Part shown: one piece after another, positions 22,118 to 33,347 of the stretch | Numbering within the stretch: position 1 is the first letter of the stretch | How the letters are laid out: every line of letters starts with the position of its first letter | Assembly: GCA_022225965.2 (NCBI GenBank) | Contig: JAKJXP020000002.1 | Coordinates: 1,054,001-1,118,000 of the forward strand | From: Diatrype stigma | Taxonomy: Eukaryota; Ascomycota; Sordariomycetes; Xylariales; Diatrypaceae | Direction of reading: 5' to 3' | DNA: 64,000 bases | Notes under the pieces: model-generated | The model's database searches: none | Seen by the model: the letters and a program-made list of their open reading frames with translations, nothing else | Told to the model about the DNA's origin: nothing | Made by a program: the position numbers and the translations under genes

Positions 22118-23099
22118 GTTATGAGCCCGGATTCGTTACGGATTCGGTGCTTTCCCTTAACCCAACTTCCGCTACGCGTTAGCCCTTTTTTTGCCCGTTC
22201 GTACCCTCCGCGCTTATAAGGGCTTTTTTTCCACTCGCGCTTTCCGCTGCGCCTGCGAAGTTTTCTCGTTACGTTTTGCTTCTTTTTTAAGCGTACGGAC
22301 CTTCGTATTTTAATTAAGGCAAAGTTCGGTCGAAACTACATTTCCGAATCTTCGGAATAATTACGCACATCTTATAAACTAATATCCCGTTCGATATCGG
22401 CAACTTTCCCTTTAGATTAAAAAAAAGGGCAACTCATAACCATTAATCTCGCTATATAAAGTACGTAATTCGCTTTGCGAAATAATAAATGCATTTATTT
22501 CTTTTTATGCATTACTTAACGATAAAATGAAAAGCAATTATACGTTAAGTGCCTTCGCTTTCGATTTTGGAAATAAATTTAAGTAGCTTTTTACTAGTTC
22601 GAAAAAGATTTCGTTCGAATTAAGAAATAAGCAAGATCTTAAATTCTACGTTTAATTCGGGTCGGTTATTCGGATTTCTTTCTTTTTACCTTTAAATTAA
22701 AAAGGCCTAGATTTCGCGTTAGCGCTTTTCTTTCTTTAAATATAAACCGACAATCCTTTTCGATAGGTCTTTATAAATCGCCGAAACCGATAAAAACGCT
22801 AGGAAAAAACGCTAGGAATTTTTGTTATACTTTTTCTTATATTATAAAGCGGCAAAAGCTATACGTAAACGATTTTTTTCTTAATTAAGGCGGTTCTCTT
22901 TATATAGGCCCTTAACGGTGAAATAAAGATAGCCATAGCTATTTAAGAACTAAAGCCGTATATCGCCTAAAGTAATAAATGCTAAGCGTAGCATTACCGG
23001 TGCCGCCTAAAAGAGGCGCTAGACTCGGCCGCCTTAATCTTCTTTATACTAATAAGCCTACTCCTTTAACCTTAAAGAATCCTTCGGCCAAGGGCCCTC

Positions 23100-23410
23100 G
23101 GGTTCGAAGGTGAATACGGTTAAAAGCTCGGCTAGTGCCTTCGGAAGTACCGGCTCGGTGCAGCAAAGAAGCTCGGCTGGTGCCCGCCTACGCTCGGAAG
23201 TGCCAGTCCGGGCTCAAGTACGACCGGTACCTGCCTACGCTCGGGGGTGCCGGTTAGGTCCAAAGGAACCCGGCCAGTGCCACGGGGTGCTCGGTCCGGA
23301 CCGTTCCAGTCTAGGTTTATTGAATGCTCTTTCCGTATTAAAAAAGGCACGTTATAAACTGGTATTATATACGGGCCGGTACGAAACGCCGCATTTGCCG
23401 CTTTAAATAT
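23100..23410 (+). repeat. GC-rich minisatellite-like block inside the small LTR element
   Basis: Imperfect tandem units of roughly 40-45 bp built on agctcggctggtgcccgcct and acgctcggaagtgccagtcc stand out from the AT-rich surroundings. The same block, in inverse orientation, is present in the third copy at about 63560-63850, including the downstream cacgttataaactggtatta segment. The 98-codon frame over it is a translation of the repeat rather than a known protein. Confidence 0.65.
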
Positions 23411-23907
23411 AGCATTAAGAAAATACTAAACCTTTTTAATTAAGATGGTTTTTATTATAAAAACTTAAGAATAATTATTACTTCGATTAATTAAAGTTAT
23501 TACGAATGCATTATATTATTTATAAGTTACTTATTATTTAAATAAATGTAATAAAGTTCCTTTATTAAAAAAAAAACACAACAATTACCGCTAAAAAAAA
23601 CGCGATTCGGAAAGCCACTTATTGGTACGAAAAAGTATCGTTAATATAGCATCGTTAAAAGCCGCTCGTTATTCGTTAAACGCGCAAAAAGGAACCCATA
23701 CGTAAATACGTTTAGACGCCTAGGGTAACTCCGAGGGGCTGTTCGTTTTAACCGTCCTGATTTTTCCATATATAGTCTTCTTACCGGTTACGATAAATAA
23801 TTTCTATACATTACTTCCGAAAATTACGCCATTTCGTAATTTCCCTATGTATATAGCCTTATTCGCTTTCTTTCTTTTTGGTTGGAAACTATCCAAAAAA
23901 AAAGATA

Positions 23908-24116
23908 TGTCGCGGTAAAATGGGTTTATTTTGGAGCTGTTTTAAAGGGATATAACGCTCTAGCAGGGGACCCCCCCAGGGGGGGTTCATTTGGGCCTAT
24001 ATAAAGGTCCGATCTCCCCCCATACCTTCCGACGTTCCTTTTTTTCCTTCCTTCCTTAAAGCTTTAGCAGAATGTAGCCAAATACGTTAATATAAGGGCT
24101 ATTTAAAAACGCAATA
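23908..24116 (+). repeat. 3' LTR of the small non-autonomous element
   Basis: Same length (209 bp) as the 5' LTR, differing almost only by C/T and G/A transitions. It is preceded by the purine run at about 23894-23905 and followed by the target duplication ggatt. Confidence 0.85.
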
Positions 24117-24165
24117 GGATTAGTCCTACTGATGAGCCGAACGCTTCGAAGAGGGGGTTACTTAC

Positions 24166-24284
24166 TTGTCGCCAAAGCTTAGGTAAAATGGTTAAGAGCC
24201 ATCCTTAGGCCATAGTTCAGGGTCGTTAAAAGGAGCCGTATCCCAAATAATCTCGTACAATAGTTATGGGAGTTTTACCGGGTG
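24166..24284 (-). pseudogene. DUF1996 gene, middle exon fragment between two insertions
   Basis: Translates as HPVKLP-stop-LLYEIIWDTAPFNDPELWP then KDGS-stop-PFYLSFGD, ending at a GTAAGT donor. Both stops are TAA where DUF1996 proteins have Gln (CAA), exactly the C-to-T change RIP makes at CpA. The piece is only ~120 bp long and is trapped between the Ty1/copia element and the small LTR element. Confidence 0.88.
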
Positions 24285-24289
24285 GGTCT

Positions 24290-24431
24290 TGCTGAAAGTC
24301 AGGATAATGAGCTTAGTTAATTAAGTATTTATAGCTATATTAAAGGAAGGAATCGTTTATTTATATATATAACTGGCATAAAGGCATTATGTTATATTCG
24401 CATTATTTCAGTTTTAACCTTTAGTTTAATA
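24290..24431 (-). repeat. LTR (left, 3' for the element) of the Ty1/copia element
   Basis: 142 bp, tgctgaaagtcaggataatg... to ...agtttaata. It is identical in length to the right LTR, with only transition differences. Its outermost ~30 bp keep G/C while the remainder is depleted. Confidence 0.9.
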
Positions 24432-27400
24432 CTTCCGCTTAAGGCTATAAGTCGTAATCGTACTTAGCCTTGTTCTTGGCCGTATATAGTAATTCCCGTA
24501 ATTTATAAGCTTATTGTATATTATCTTCCCATATTTGATAAACTTCCGTTGCTTTTAACGGTTTGGAATTATCGTGATATCTATGAAGTTACGTAATTTC
24601 CGCTGCTTTAATTAGCCCGGGATTATCGTAACGTTTGCGAAATTACGTAATTCCCGTTATTTTAATTAGTTTCCGTTGGTTCGTAGTGGCTTTTTAATTA
24701 CGGGTTAGGTTAATTGGCTTAATTTTCGTCTTTCCCGGCTGAGTTATAATATTACGGTCGTTGATTCCGGTCCGACTTATTTCGTTTCGGCTAAATCCGG
24801 TTGCCGAATATTCGCTTAAGGCCCAACGTATCGCGAAACCTTATAAACGGATTTCGAACGAATGATTTGATTAATTCGTCCGTTATTATGTTTTCGGTCC
24901 GGATATATTGCAGCTATATTGTTTCTTTGGTTACCTTTTTTTTAATAAAGTATTGCTGGATATCGATATATTTAATTCGACTGTAATCGTTTGGATTTTT
25001 AATTAATGCGATTGCTTTTTAATTATCGTAATAAATCATAACGGCGCTTAATTCGATTTAAATCATTGCATTACCTTAATTATTACCGAAATCGATAATA
25101 AGTTCTTCGAATAAACGTTAAAGCCAAATCGCTTCCTTAATAGCTTATATTTGGCCTTTATATTTCGTTTTATATAAGGACAGTAAAATCGTAAATTATT
25201 TTTTAAACGATTAGCTAATAATTCCGTTATCCATATTAAAAACGTAGCCGAAAGTCGATTTCCGAATGTCCGGATTTCCCTTTTAATTAATATCGCTATA
25301 TTTTATAAACGGCGATAACTTTTTTTTATATTTTAGGTATAAATCCTTAATTGCTTGTAAATATCGGAATATTCTTTTAATTACCTATTCGTATTCGGAA
25401 AAGGAATTAAAGGAATATCGGTTAATGCAAAAAACGGCGTATGCGATGTCGAATCTGGTGCCCATTATTAGGTATATTAAAAATCCAACTACTAATTGGT
25501 ATCGTCGTTTGTCGTTTTTGAAACAAACCCAGTTGAAATCGGGCTGTTATAGCTTTTTCGAGGTTATAAGGATATCGGCTTTTTTATAGTTTTGCATTTA
25601 ATATAATTCGAATATCTTATTAATATATCCTTATTGGTTAAGAAAAATAATTTGGCTTTATCGGTAACGTTTAATTCGGATGCCTAAATAATATTAACAA
25701 AAGTTAAGGTTTATTATTTAAAAGCGTCCGTTTAACGTTATTTTTATTTATATTATAGCTGCTTTATTTTTATTAATTATTAGGAAATTATTAACGTATA
25801 TTACGATATAAATGCTTATTTTTTAATTAACAAATACGCCGCAATTAATACTAATAGGTTTAAAGTTTAACGTTATTAAAAAATTACTTAACGTTTTAAA
25901 CCAAATACGAAACGCTTATTTTAATTCATATAAAACTTTTTTCAGTTTATACATTTTAGCTATGCCATCATTAAATTCGTCGGATTATTAAACATAAATT
26001 TCTTTCTTTATTTTACCATAAAAAAAGGCTATTTTTATGTTTATTTGCTTTATTTCTTAATCGTACGCCGCTATTATAACGAAAAATACCTTATAACTTA
26101 TGGGTTTTATTATTAAAGCGAATATTTTAAAGTAATTCATTTTTTCGATTTATTTAAAGCTACGGACCATTTAATGCGCTTTATATTTCGTTATTTCGTT
26201 ATTAAAACCGCGTTTTAGCTTATAAATCCATTTATTCCGTAATACGTTTATGCCGTCCATAACGTCGATTAAGGTTTAGGTATCGTTTACGATTAACGAT
26301 TAATATTCGATTTTTATTATCTTACGCCATTTATTTCAAAAAAAATCTTTACGAGCCTCAATTAAGGTAGCTAATTCCTTATCGTTTATGGCGGCTTTTA
26401 TATTAACTGCAAGTACTAAAATGAAATAAAGCATAAAGACTTAATTTTTCTTAAAAGAAACGTACGAACGGAATGGATATCGTAATTCGGAATGGCCTAA
26501 GATAAAATTTTTAATACTTAAATTAGGCATTAAGCTAAAGGTATTTCTAAAGGAAAAGCTGGGCGGTAAATCCGTTCCGAAATTAACGTTCCGATTAGTT
26601 AATTTTTTAAAGGGTAAATTACTGTTTTATTTAGCCTTATTAATCGTTTTTTGGCATTGACGCTTACGGAATAGCAAAGTTAATCTTAAGTTATTAATTT
26701 ATGTTCCGATAAAAATCATTATGCCTTTTTCCTTTTCGAAATATACGTTTTAAGCTGCCGCTTAAATAACGTCGTTCCTATTTGTAATGATTTTATAAGC
26801 TAAATTACCGGTATAACCTATAAGGACGCCCGTTTTAGCCTTATCGTCCAGCTTATTGCGACCTTTTTTAAGTAATAGCCAATACCATATTTTAATATTT
26901 AAGGTACGAATATGCCTTATATGTAATTTTTATCCGTATATCATTTAAAAGGATATAACGTTTAAAGCGTTATATGGACTTTTATTGCGTAAATAATTTA
27001 CGGTCTTTAAGATTTTTGGCCAATATTTAGTAAGTATTTCGCTTTCGATTATGGTAAAAAGCAACTTATCTCGAATAATAATATTAAAACTTTCGGCCAT
27101 GCCGTTATTTTAATATTAATTAATGCGGTTAATTTATAACATAATGCCTTATTTTAAAGCCCAAGCCTAATTGGCGTTTAAATTAAATTTACCGCTTTAA
27201 TCGAAATAAAGGATTTTGCATTTCCTTCTTTATGGTTTTTGCTTATAAAGATATTTTACGAACCATGTTATATTACCTTACGTTTCTTTCCGAATTTTTA
27301 TTAGCTATATTAACGTAAATCGGCTATACGAATTTATTAAAATTAACCAATATCTTTCGCCCTTATGTCCTTAAATAAGGAAAGGCCCGTAAACGTTTCC

Positions 27401-29956
27401 GAATATAACGTTTTCCGCATATTTGCCTTTAAGCAGCGATCCTTTATATGGGCCCTTTTACATTTTACCCTTTACGTACGGCTTATAAATGCAATAATCC
27501 TAAGCATTAATTATGCCTTGGATAATATGTTTTAATTTAAATAACGCGTTTTCGCTTAAATGTCCCATTCTTTCGTACCAAAGGCGTATTTTCGGGCTAA
27601 CGGTATACGCTAATAGGACAGGAATAACGGCACTTTGCGTTTTAAAAACAAAAAGGTTACTAAATCGTATAACATGGATAATTATCTTATTATTAAAAAA
27701 GGTAATTTCGTAAATATCCTAACGTAATGCAATTTTCGTACCTTTATCGAATAATTAAGTAACGGAAATAAAATTAACCCCCAAATTTGGTACGTAAAAA
27801 ACCTCGGTAAATTTAATCCATCGTAAACCGGTTTAAATGTTACATTTTATTTTAATAATACTTATCTTTTTAACGGGAATCTTAATTCCGTTAATACCGG
27901 TAATATTAAAATCATCGGATTTAGGTATTTCTTTAAAAATAATGAATTCTTTACGATTAAAAATGGCGTATTATTTATAATTAAAGTCTAATACTTAAAG
28001 TTTCTAAAAAGCACAATTTTTAAGGCGTATTGGGAAAAGCTTAAATTAAATAAATACCATTGCAATTATATTAAATTTCCGAAATACTAGCTTTTCGAGT
28101 TTTATTAATTAATAACGCCGTATTTTCTATTTTGCCTTTAACTTTCTTATGCTTTTTAGGTTTTTTAAATTTTAGGTATAAGTTTTAATATTAATTTTTG
28201 GTATATTCTTTTTTTTTATAATAAACATACTTAATAACCTTTATTATAACCATTACCGTTTTTTTTCCGTTTATCGGCGTCTTTGTTATAATTCGTTTTC
28301 GGTCCGTAAATGCATTTTTGGCTATTATAGCAAGCACGTTATTAATTCCTAATTAATTAATGGATTTTATCTTAAACTTTACCGCTTTTATAATGCGGAT
28401 TACGTCGATTAAGCTAAGCAGCTTTTTTGTATTCGTTATTTAAAATAATTATGCCCAAGCTTTAAATTTTTCGCCCAATCCTTTAACGAAATGGACCGTA
28501 AAATGGTTTTCGGGTAGCTTATGTTTTGCTTTAATGCGAACGTAATTTTTTTGGATGTTCCTAATTTCCCTTTTTAGCTTAACGACGGAGCCGAAATTCT
28601 TAAGCTTAGCCGCGTTTTATTTTTCGATTAAACGTAACAAAAATAATACGCCTTTTTTGTCGTAATTTTCTTAAAAGCGTCTAAATAATTCGGCTATAGT
28701 ATTTTTTATTATACTTTATTTTAAAAGATTTATTAGGCTATTTTTAAATAATTATACGGCCCGACGTTAAAAAATGCGCCAACGTAACTATAGATTCTCC
28801 AAAACCTTGTTTAACGTATCGTAAATCTTTCCGGGCATTAAGTCGTATTCGCTATAATTATTTATTATCAATTCCATAAAGCGCTTTTAATTCCTATAAT
28901 TCTTGCGGTTTTGTAATTTTGGCAAAAAGTCGAATTTTATATGTCCCATATTAAAATCGGTTATTTCGGCGCCGGCATTCGGATTAACGACGTTAATAAT
29001 TTTTGCATTATTCGGGCTTAATCCGAAGGCCATAACGTTGCTTTATCGATTTAACATATTAAAGCGTACCTATTAAGCTATTTAAGCCGGAATTAAAATT
29101 AAAAATTACGTATATGTCGGTATTAAAATTGAAATGAAAGCGAAATAAAGTACAATTCGAAATGGAGGTCGTAAAGATTATTATGGAATTAATAAGCTGT
29201 TCGAATTACTTTACGCCTTATTTTATGTACTTGACGTTTACATTTTAACCTTAAAGAAATTCCGCCCGTTCGGCGTAAAAAATAACGATAGTTTTCCTAG
29301 GCTTAGCGAATTTATGTTTTAATTAAGGATTAACGTAAATACGAACGATTCGTTGTTATCGTTTTTATCGTCATTTTAAAGGTTCCTGCTATCTTAATGT
29401 TAAAGTTTTCGTATAATATTAATTATATAAAGAAAATGGTTTATTATAAGTGCTTTAGCCGCTATAATAAGCCGTATTGCTTGCCCGAAACGGCTTTATT
29501 TAGGGTTTCCTGCAACGGATATTTCCGAAATTATTCCCGGGTTATTAATAAAATGAAATCCGGCGGAATATGCGGCGTTTCCGGCTAGGCCCGCGGCTGC
29601 GGCGTTCCGAATAATTTAAGCCATGCATATGGCTGGCCCTATATATGGGTTTATTAAATTAAATATCGAAGCTTTAGCTTTTTATTCCTTAATAGGGTTA
29701 ATTAAATGCCGATTAGCTATAATAAAAATAAAAAAAATAAGGTATTATAATTTCGTTATGTAATAATTGGAAATTTAACGTTTTAATTTTGTTTTAACAT
29801 TAATTCTCTCGTTTTAAATAGGATATATGGATCGGTCCGAAAATATCCGATTGGGTATTATAGATTTCATTATATTTATGGATTAGCTTATTAAATTGCT
29901 TAGATATAATACTTAATTAAAAGAGCGTAATTATGCGGAATTCCGAATTTATAACC

Positions 29957-30098
29957 TGCTAAAAGTTAAAATAATAAACTTAATTAATTAAATATTTACA
30001 GCTATACTAAAGGGAGGAATCGTCTGTTTATATACATAACTGGCATAGGGGTATTGTGTTGTACTCGCACTATTCCAGCTTTAACCTTCAGTTCAACA
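29957..30098 (-). repeat. LTR (right, 5' for the element) of the Ty1/copia element
   Basis: 142 bp, tgctaaaagttaaaataata... to ...agttcaaca. The outer ~90 bp, next to the DUF1996 exon, preserve C/G where the left LTR has T/A. The inner ~50 bp are more degraded than in the left LTR. Confidence 0.9.
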
Positions 30099-31095
30099 GG
30101 TCTTAGGGCAAGGGCCGTTTGATTCGAATGTTCCAGTAGCTGAATAAGACACATGGGTCGCGTAATCCGGGCTGTCAAGGTTCGTCCCATCCCAGCACCT
30201 AGATGTATTCTTGTTAGCTGCAGCCTGGGAGAATCGATGCTGGGGAAATGCTTACGTTGGGAAGCGGATGGTGGTGCGAATGCCACCTGGGCAAGCCTTA
30301 TTAGGCAGTTCAACGGTATCAACAGACGGATCTAAGCATGGTGCATAGTTGTCGCCCCCAAAGTTTGGGGCATTATAGCATCGGAAGCAAGACCCATTCC
30401 ATTTGGTGATACCCCCGGTGGCTCGCTGGGCGGCATCGCCGGCAATCATCCGAAAGCCCTATACAATATTAGAATGGCCAATATATAGCTAAGAGCACAG
30501 GATAACGCGGAGTTACAGGTTTGAATGCAGTAGCTGTCGAGTCGTCGTACGGCCCTGTATAGTACACCGTCATGCCCCCAATTTCGCCATCCAGGAACCG
30601 ATTTGGCACTTGCTTTACCCGCATATACGTTCCATTACGCGCTTTGAAGTATAGGTTCGCCGTCCAGTAGTTCGAAAGGTCTTCGCTAAAGCTGCACGTG
30701 GTGCAGTTCGCCAGTTGAGAAACGTCAGACTCAGGTATCGTCTCGGCAAATGCGTTCTGTCAACGTTAAATTAGACGTCCACATAATGGAAAGTAAATCT
30801 AATGGCATATTTACGAACCCCACCAACCACCTTGCAATTGATTAGCACAATACCTCTCCATGTTGTAAGAGGAACGCAATCAACCCCTGCTTACCTGGTG
30901 AACATGAGGGGAAGGAATTTCTCCCGGTGACACAAGTCTGTGATCTGTTAATAGATGGTCCTCGTCTGCACGTTTCAGGAGCGCTCACGGGTCAAGCCGC
31001 TCGACGACAACTGTCGAGCATCCAAAACGCAGTACAGCATTAGCCTGGGTACCAGACACGAAAAGTCCAGCAGCGACTAGGAATTTCATCTGCAT
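30099..31095 (-). pseudogene. DUF1996 gene, N-terminal fragment with intact-looking exons
   Basis: This part holds the signal peptide, the first two thirds of the DUF1996 domain and five introns (donors gtgagc, gtaagc, gttcgt, gtaact and gtaagc). I saw no stop in the exons. It ends where the exon coding CWDGTNLDSPDYATHVSYSA then GPCPKT runs into the copia LTR. If transcribed, the message would read into the LTR. Cys residues in NCTTCSF and CFRCYNAPNFGG are conserved features of the family. Confidence 0.88.
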
Positions 31096-32637
31096 CTTAG
31101 TGTGCTTGGTATGAAGGATTACTACTGATGGTGAGACATGGCGAGAAACACAGTAATCAAGATCATCATACTATTATATATCTATAGCGATATACACTAG
31201 ACGAGCTTAGAAACTCGTTTGTTAGTCGACACGCTTGTTCGTCAACTCCCGAAAAATGCATGGAGATATGGACCGGCTAATAATAACGCCTACGAGGTTC
31301 ATAGATCGAGCATTATACCCTCCGCACTGGACGTCAAGTCCGACCATATTACATCTACTCCGCGACTATACATTATACTCACTAACTGGACCAGTTAAAT
31401 GCTACGGACATCGCCATAGCCCTTCCCCGGCTTTGCTTTATATCCGGCACACAGGATTCATTTGGTACGAATAACTATGAAGGTCCTGGGCCCCCTTCAA
31501 ATCCTCATCATTCCTCTTCATTAGCAGACCTATAGAGAAGCCGTTCCTTATAGACTGACAGTCATGATGCAGTTCCAGTTATACATGATGACCAAATATA
31601 GCGAGCATCTCAAAGATATTGGGCCTTGAAGTCTCGGGTCAATGAAGGATCATGCTGGTGGTCTCGGAAAGTTCACCCATGTTCATCGACAGGTGGGATG
31701 GTCGTTCAGGATCGATCGGTAGAAACCATAAAGCGACAGAGGAAGACGAGGGAGACATGAAATCTAAGTACACCTGTGCGCTCGTACAGTTTGTGCATAT
31801 GGGATGTCTATTAACTACGGTGCAAATATGCCTCTCAAAGTTCCGACTAAGTACAGATGGATGTATATAAAAATAACGGTCTTCCAGAGCTACATTTTGA
31901 TAATTTGCAAAAGGTATTAACGCTAATAACTAGGATCCGCTTTCAAAATATCAAATCAAATGTGTTTCGGGAACAGACGACCCATCGGAAAGAAAACACG
32001 ACTGGATTTAAAGTCTACAGCAGTCAAGTTGGAATATAATCTGCGCCAGGCCGCTAGTTGCCGGTCTCAGTATCATGCGACCCAAGGTCTCCTATCTAGC
32101 CCATATATCGCGACCCGATGCCATATACGACGTCGCCATAAAGTTACTTAAGGACTTATATTGATGGACAGTTTTAATAACTCTACTAGTTCGACTTTTT
32201 GATAGGAAATAGGGGGGTTGGTAGAAGTTCTGTGCATGAAGCTCTGCCGAAAGATACTTTCCCCGCAAACGAGCTGAGCAATATATAATGCGGCGTAACC
32301 CTAGTGAGACACTGTCTGATTTGAACTGACACCTTCCTGTCACAATTCAGGTAAAGATTGGGTCGCTTCGGGATGAGTCAGGTGTTCAGTGCGGCTGTAT
32401 CGAATGGACAGGAACGACAAGCAAATACCAAAGAGCGAGCTTATGGGAAGTAGGTTGTCTGTATTTGTAATATAATACGTGTTTTCCTTCTTTACATTTG
32501 TTCTTGGTTGACTTACATCTTTATTTATGTTGGGGTTTGATAAGATTGCAGTAAAAAAGGGGGTAAGGGGCCCTAAATCTACTTGCACTGTTGATAACTA
32601 TATTCCTATGTCCGCAATTGTGTGCGAAGCAGTTTTC
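31096..32637. other. Intergenic, no gene recognised
   Basis: About 1.5 kb upstream of the DUF1996 gene and downstream of the DUF3455-like gene. Open frames are at most 83 codons and none shows a domain, signal peptide or splice partner I can defend. TATA-like ctattatatatctatagcga lies at about 31169-31188, some 75-95 bp upstream of the DUF1996 start. Confidence 0.45.
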
Positions 32638-33347
32638 TCAAAGAACCTGCCAAACAATAGAGTAGTATGTCTCTGACCTGACCGTTCTATCGCCCGTACA
32701 CTCCTCCCCCTTGGGCAGATTTCCGCCGACTGCACCGAATCGCGTAGCATAGACCGCACCACCTAAATCGTACTTGCCCGCCTCAGCTTTGGGCTCCGAT
32801 GCCTCGGTTCGGAGTTCCTGCTCAAGAGTCAAGTCAAGTGGGCTGGAGGCTCGGGGGTCTGGGACCGTCATTGTGGTTTTGCCAACCCTTCGATGGAGTC
32901 AGCATCTCTACGACACTGAGACAAAGATTTGGGTTGAGAGGTGAAATGGACCAACCAATAAGTAAAGGTGTCGTTGGCGGTGTAGAACACAGAGTTCCCG
33001 CCGTCGGGATTCCGGTTCGTCATCAGCACGTGCTTGCCGAGGCTCAGCTTGCGCGTGGAAGGGTCCGCCTCCGCGTCGTACAAGTCGTAGTCGAATGACG
33101 CGAGGGTATATTTGGATGTCGCGTTGGAGGGGTCACACGTAAACGTGCGGGTGCCAGTGGCTAGGAACGTCACGTAGCGGACGTAATGGCTCGCCGGCAC
33201 GGGTGCCACGAGGGAGTCTGTGTAGGGGATGGTGGAAGTGAGGGGCGACAGCAGGCCGAGCACCAATTGTGCGACTGGCGCCATCTCGTAGAGTGATTGC
33301 TTTTTGGGCAGGCCGCCTCGGTGTGATGCAAGATCGAAAGGACACAC
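32638..33347 (-). CDS. DUF3455-like secreted protein, two exons, N terminus unresolved
   Basis: The first part (33347-32956) reads SHYVRYVTFLATGTRTFTC, then SFDYDLYDAEA, KLSLGKHVLMTNRNPDGG and NSVFYTANDTFTYW. The second (32887-32638) reads TVPDPRASSPLDLTLEQE, KYDLGGAVYATRFGAVGG, KGEECTGDRTVRS and ETYYSIVWQV. The arrangement TFTC..., a heat-stable-looking beta core and a Cys-containing C-terminal sheet ending in a YY motif resembles fungal DUF3455 (MAS3-like) secreted proteins. Joining 32956 to 32887 keeps the frame, although the donor (GTTGGT) is unusual. An in-frame ATG at 33284 is an alternative start. No convincing signal peptide is in frame, so either an upstream exon is missing from this model or the gene is damaged. 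Confidence 0.55.

Larger units (their letters stand above)
21909..24116. mobile_element. Small non-autonomous LTR retroelement (TRIM/LARD-like), inserted in an intron
   Basis: Two 209-bp direct repeats (21909-22117 and 23908-24116) begin TGTCGCGGTAAAATGGGT. They end in CGCAACA and CGCAATA, and the less mutated third copy at 62815 shows a GCGACA end. The flanking 5-bp duplication is ggatc (21904-21908) and ggatt (24117-24121), differing by one C/T transition. The 1.79-kb interior carries no gag, protease, integrase or RT sign. A purine run (caaaaaaaaagata) lies just left of the right LTR, where a polypurine tract is expected, so the element probably reads plus. Mobilisation would need proteins from an autonomous relative. 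Confidence 0.8.
24290..30098 (-). mobile_element. Ty1/copia LTR retrotransposon, full length but RIP-degraded
   Basis: 5809 bp with two 142-bp LTRs (24290-24431 and 29957-30098) and a perfect 5-bp target duplication ggtct (24285-24289, 30099-30103). Read on the minus strand it is in copia order. A gag zinc knuckle remnant lies near 28180-28260 (YVYYKKKEYTKN in mutated form). Protease/GAG-pre-integrase follows at about 27450-27990 (EVFYVPNLGVNFISV, then LWYERMGHLSENAL with the HxxxGHL signature). RT follows with YVNNF, a mutated YVDDF, at about 25783-25798, then YLGIRIKR. The interior is full of stops, so it is inactive. Confidence 0.9.
21623..31095 (-). pseudogene. Secreted DUF1996-family protein gene, dissected by two LTR retroelements
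   Basis: The gene starts at 31095 (MQMKFLVAAGLFVSGTQANA, a signal peptide, then VLRFGCSTVVVERLDP) and ends with TAA at 21623-21625. Exon pieces on the minus strand lie at about 30988-31095, 30895-30940, a 12-bp exon near 30816-30827, 30540-30757, 30256-30463, 30198-30099, 24284-24166, 21889-21717 and 21654-21623. Hallmarks are SPHVHQ, VVGG, NCTTCSFSEDLSNYWTANLY, KQVPNRFLDGEIGGM, GFRMIAGDAAQRA, CPGGIRTTIRFPT, CWDG and TGYGQYGDYMFGW. A Ty1/copia element interrupts the exon after CPKT, and a small LTR element sits in the following intron. Reading frame and splice phases remain consistent across both gaps. At least three stops have RIP-type changes: Gln codons became TAA twice in 24166-24284 and TAG once in 21717-21889. 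DUF1996 proteins are secreted fungal proteins of unknown function. Confidence 0.9.

Noticed and set aside
22118..22145. tRNA primer-binding site (ttatgagcccggattcg) after the left LTR
   Set aside because: It resembles the complement of a tRNA T-arm but lacks the TGG expected opposite CCA, so I could not assign a primer tRNA.
23110..23406. 98-codon frame in the small LTR element, with an M(N/D)TVKSSA start also seen in the third copy
   Set aside because: It is a translation of the shared GC-rich minisatellite; the remainder diverges in frame between copies.
22118..23907. A gag-pol gene inside the small LTR element
   Set aside because: No RT, integrase, protease or zinc-knuckle motif in any frame, even allowing for RIP, and the interior is only 1.8 kb.
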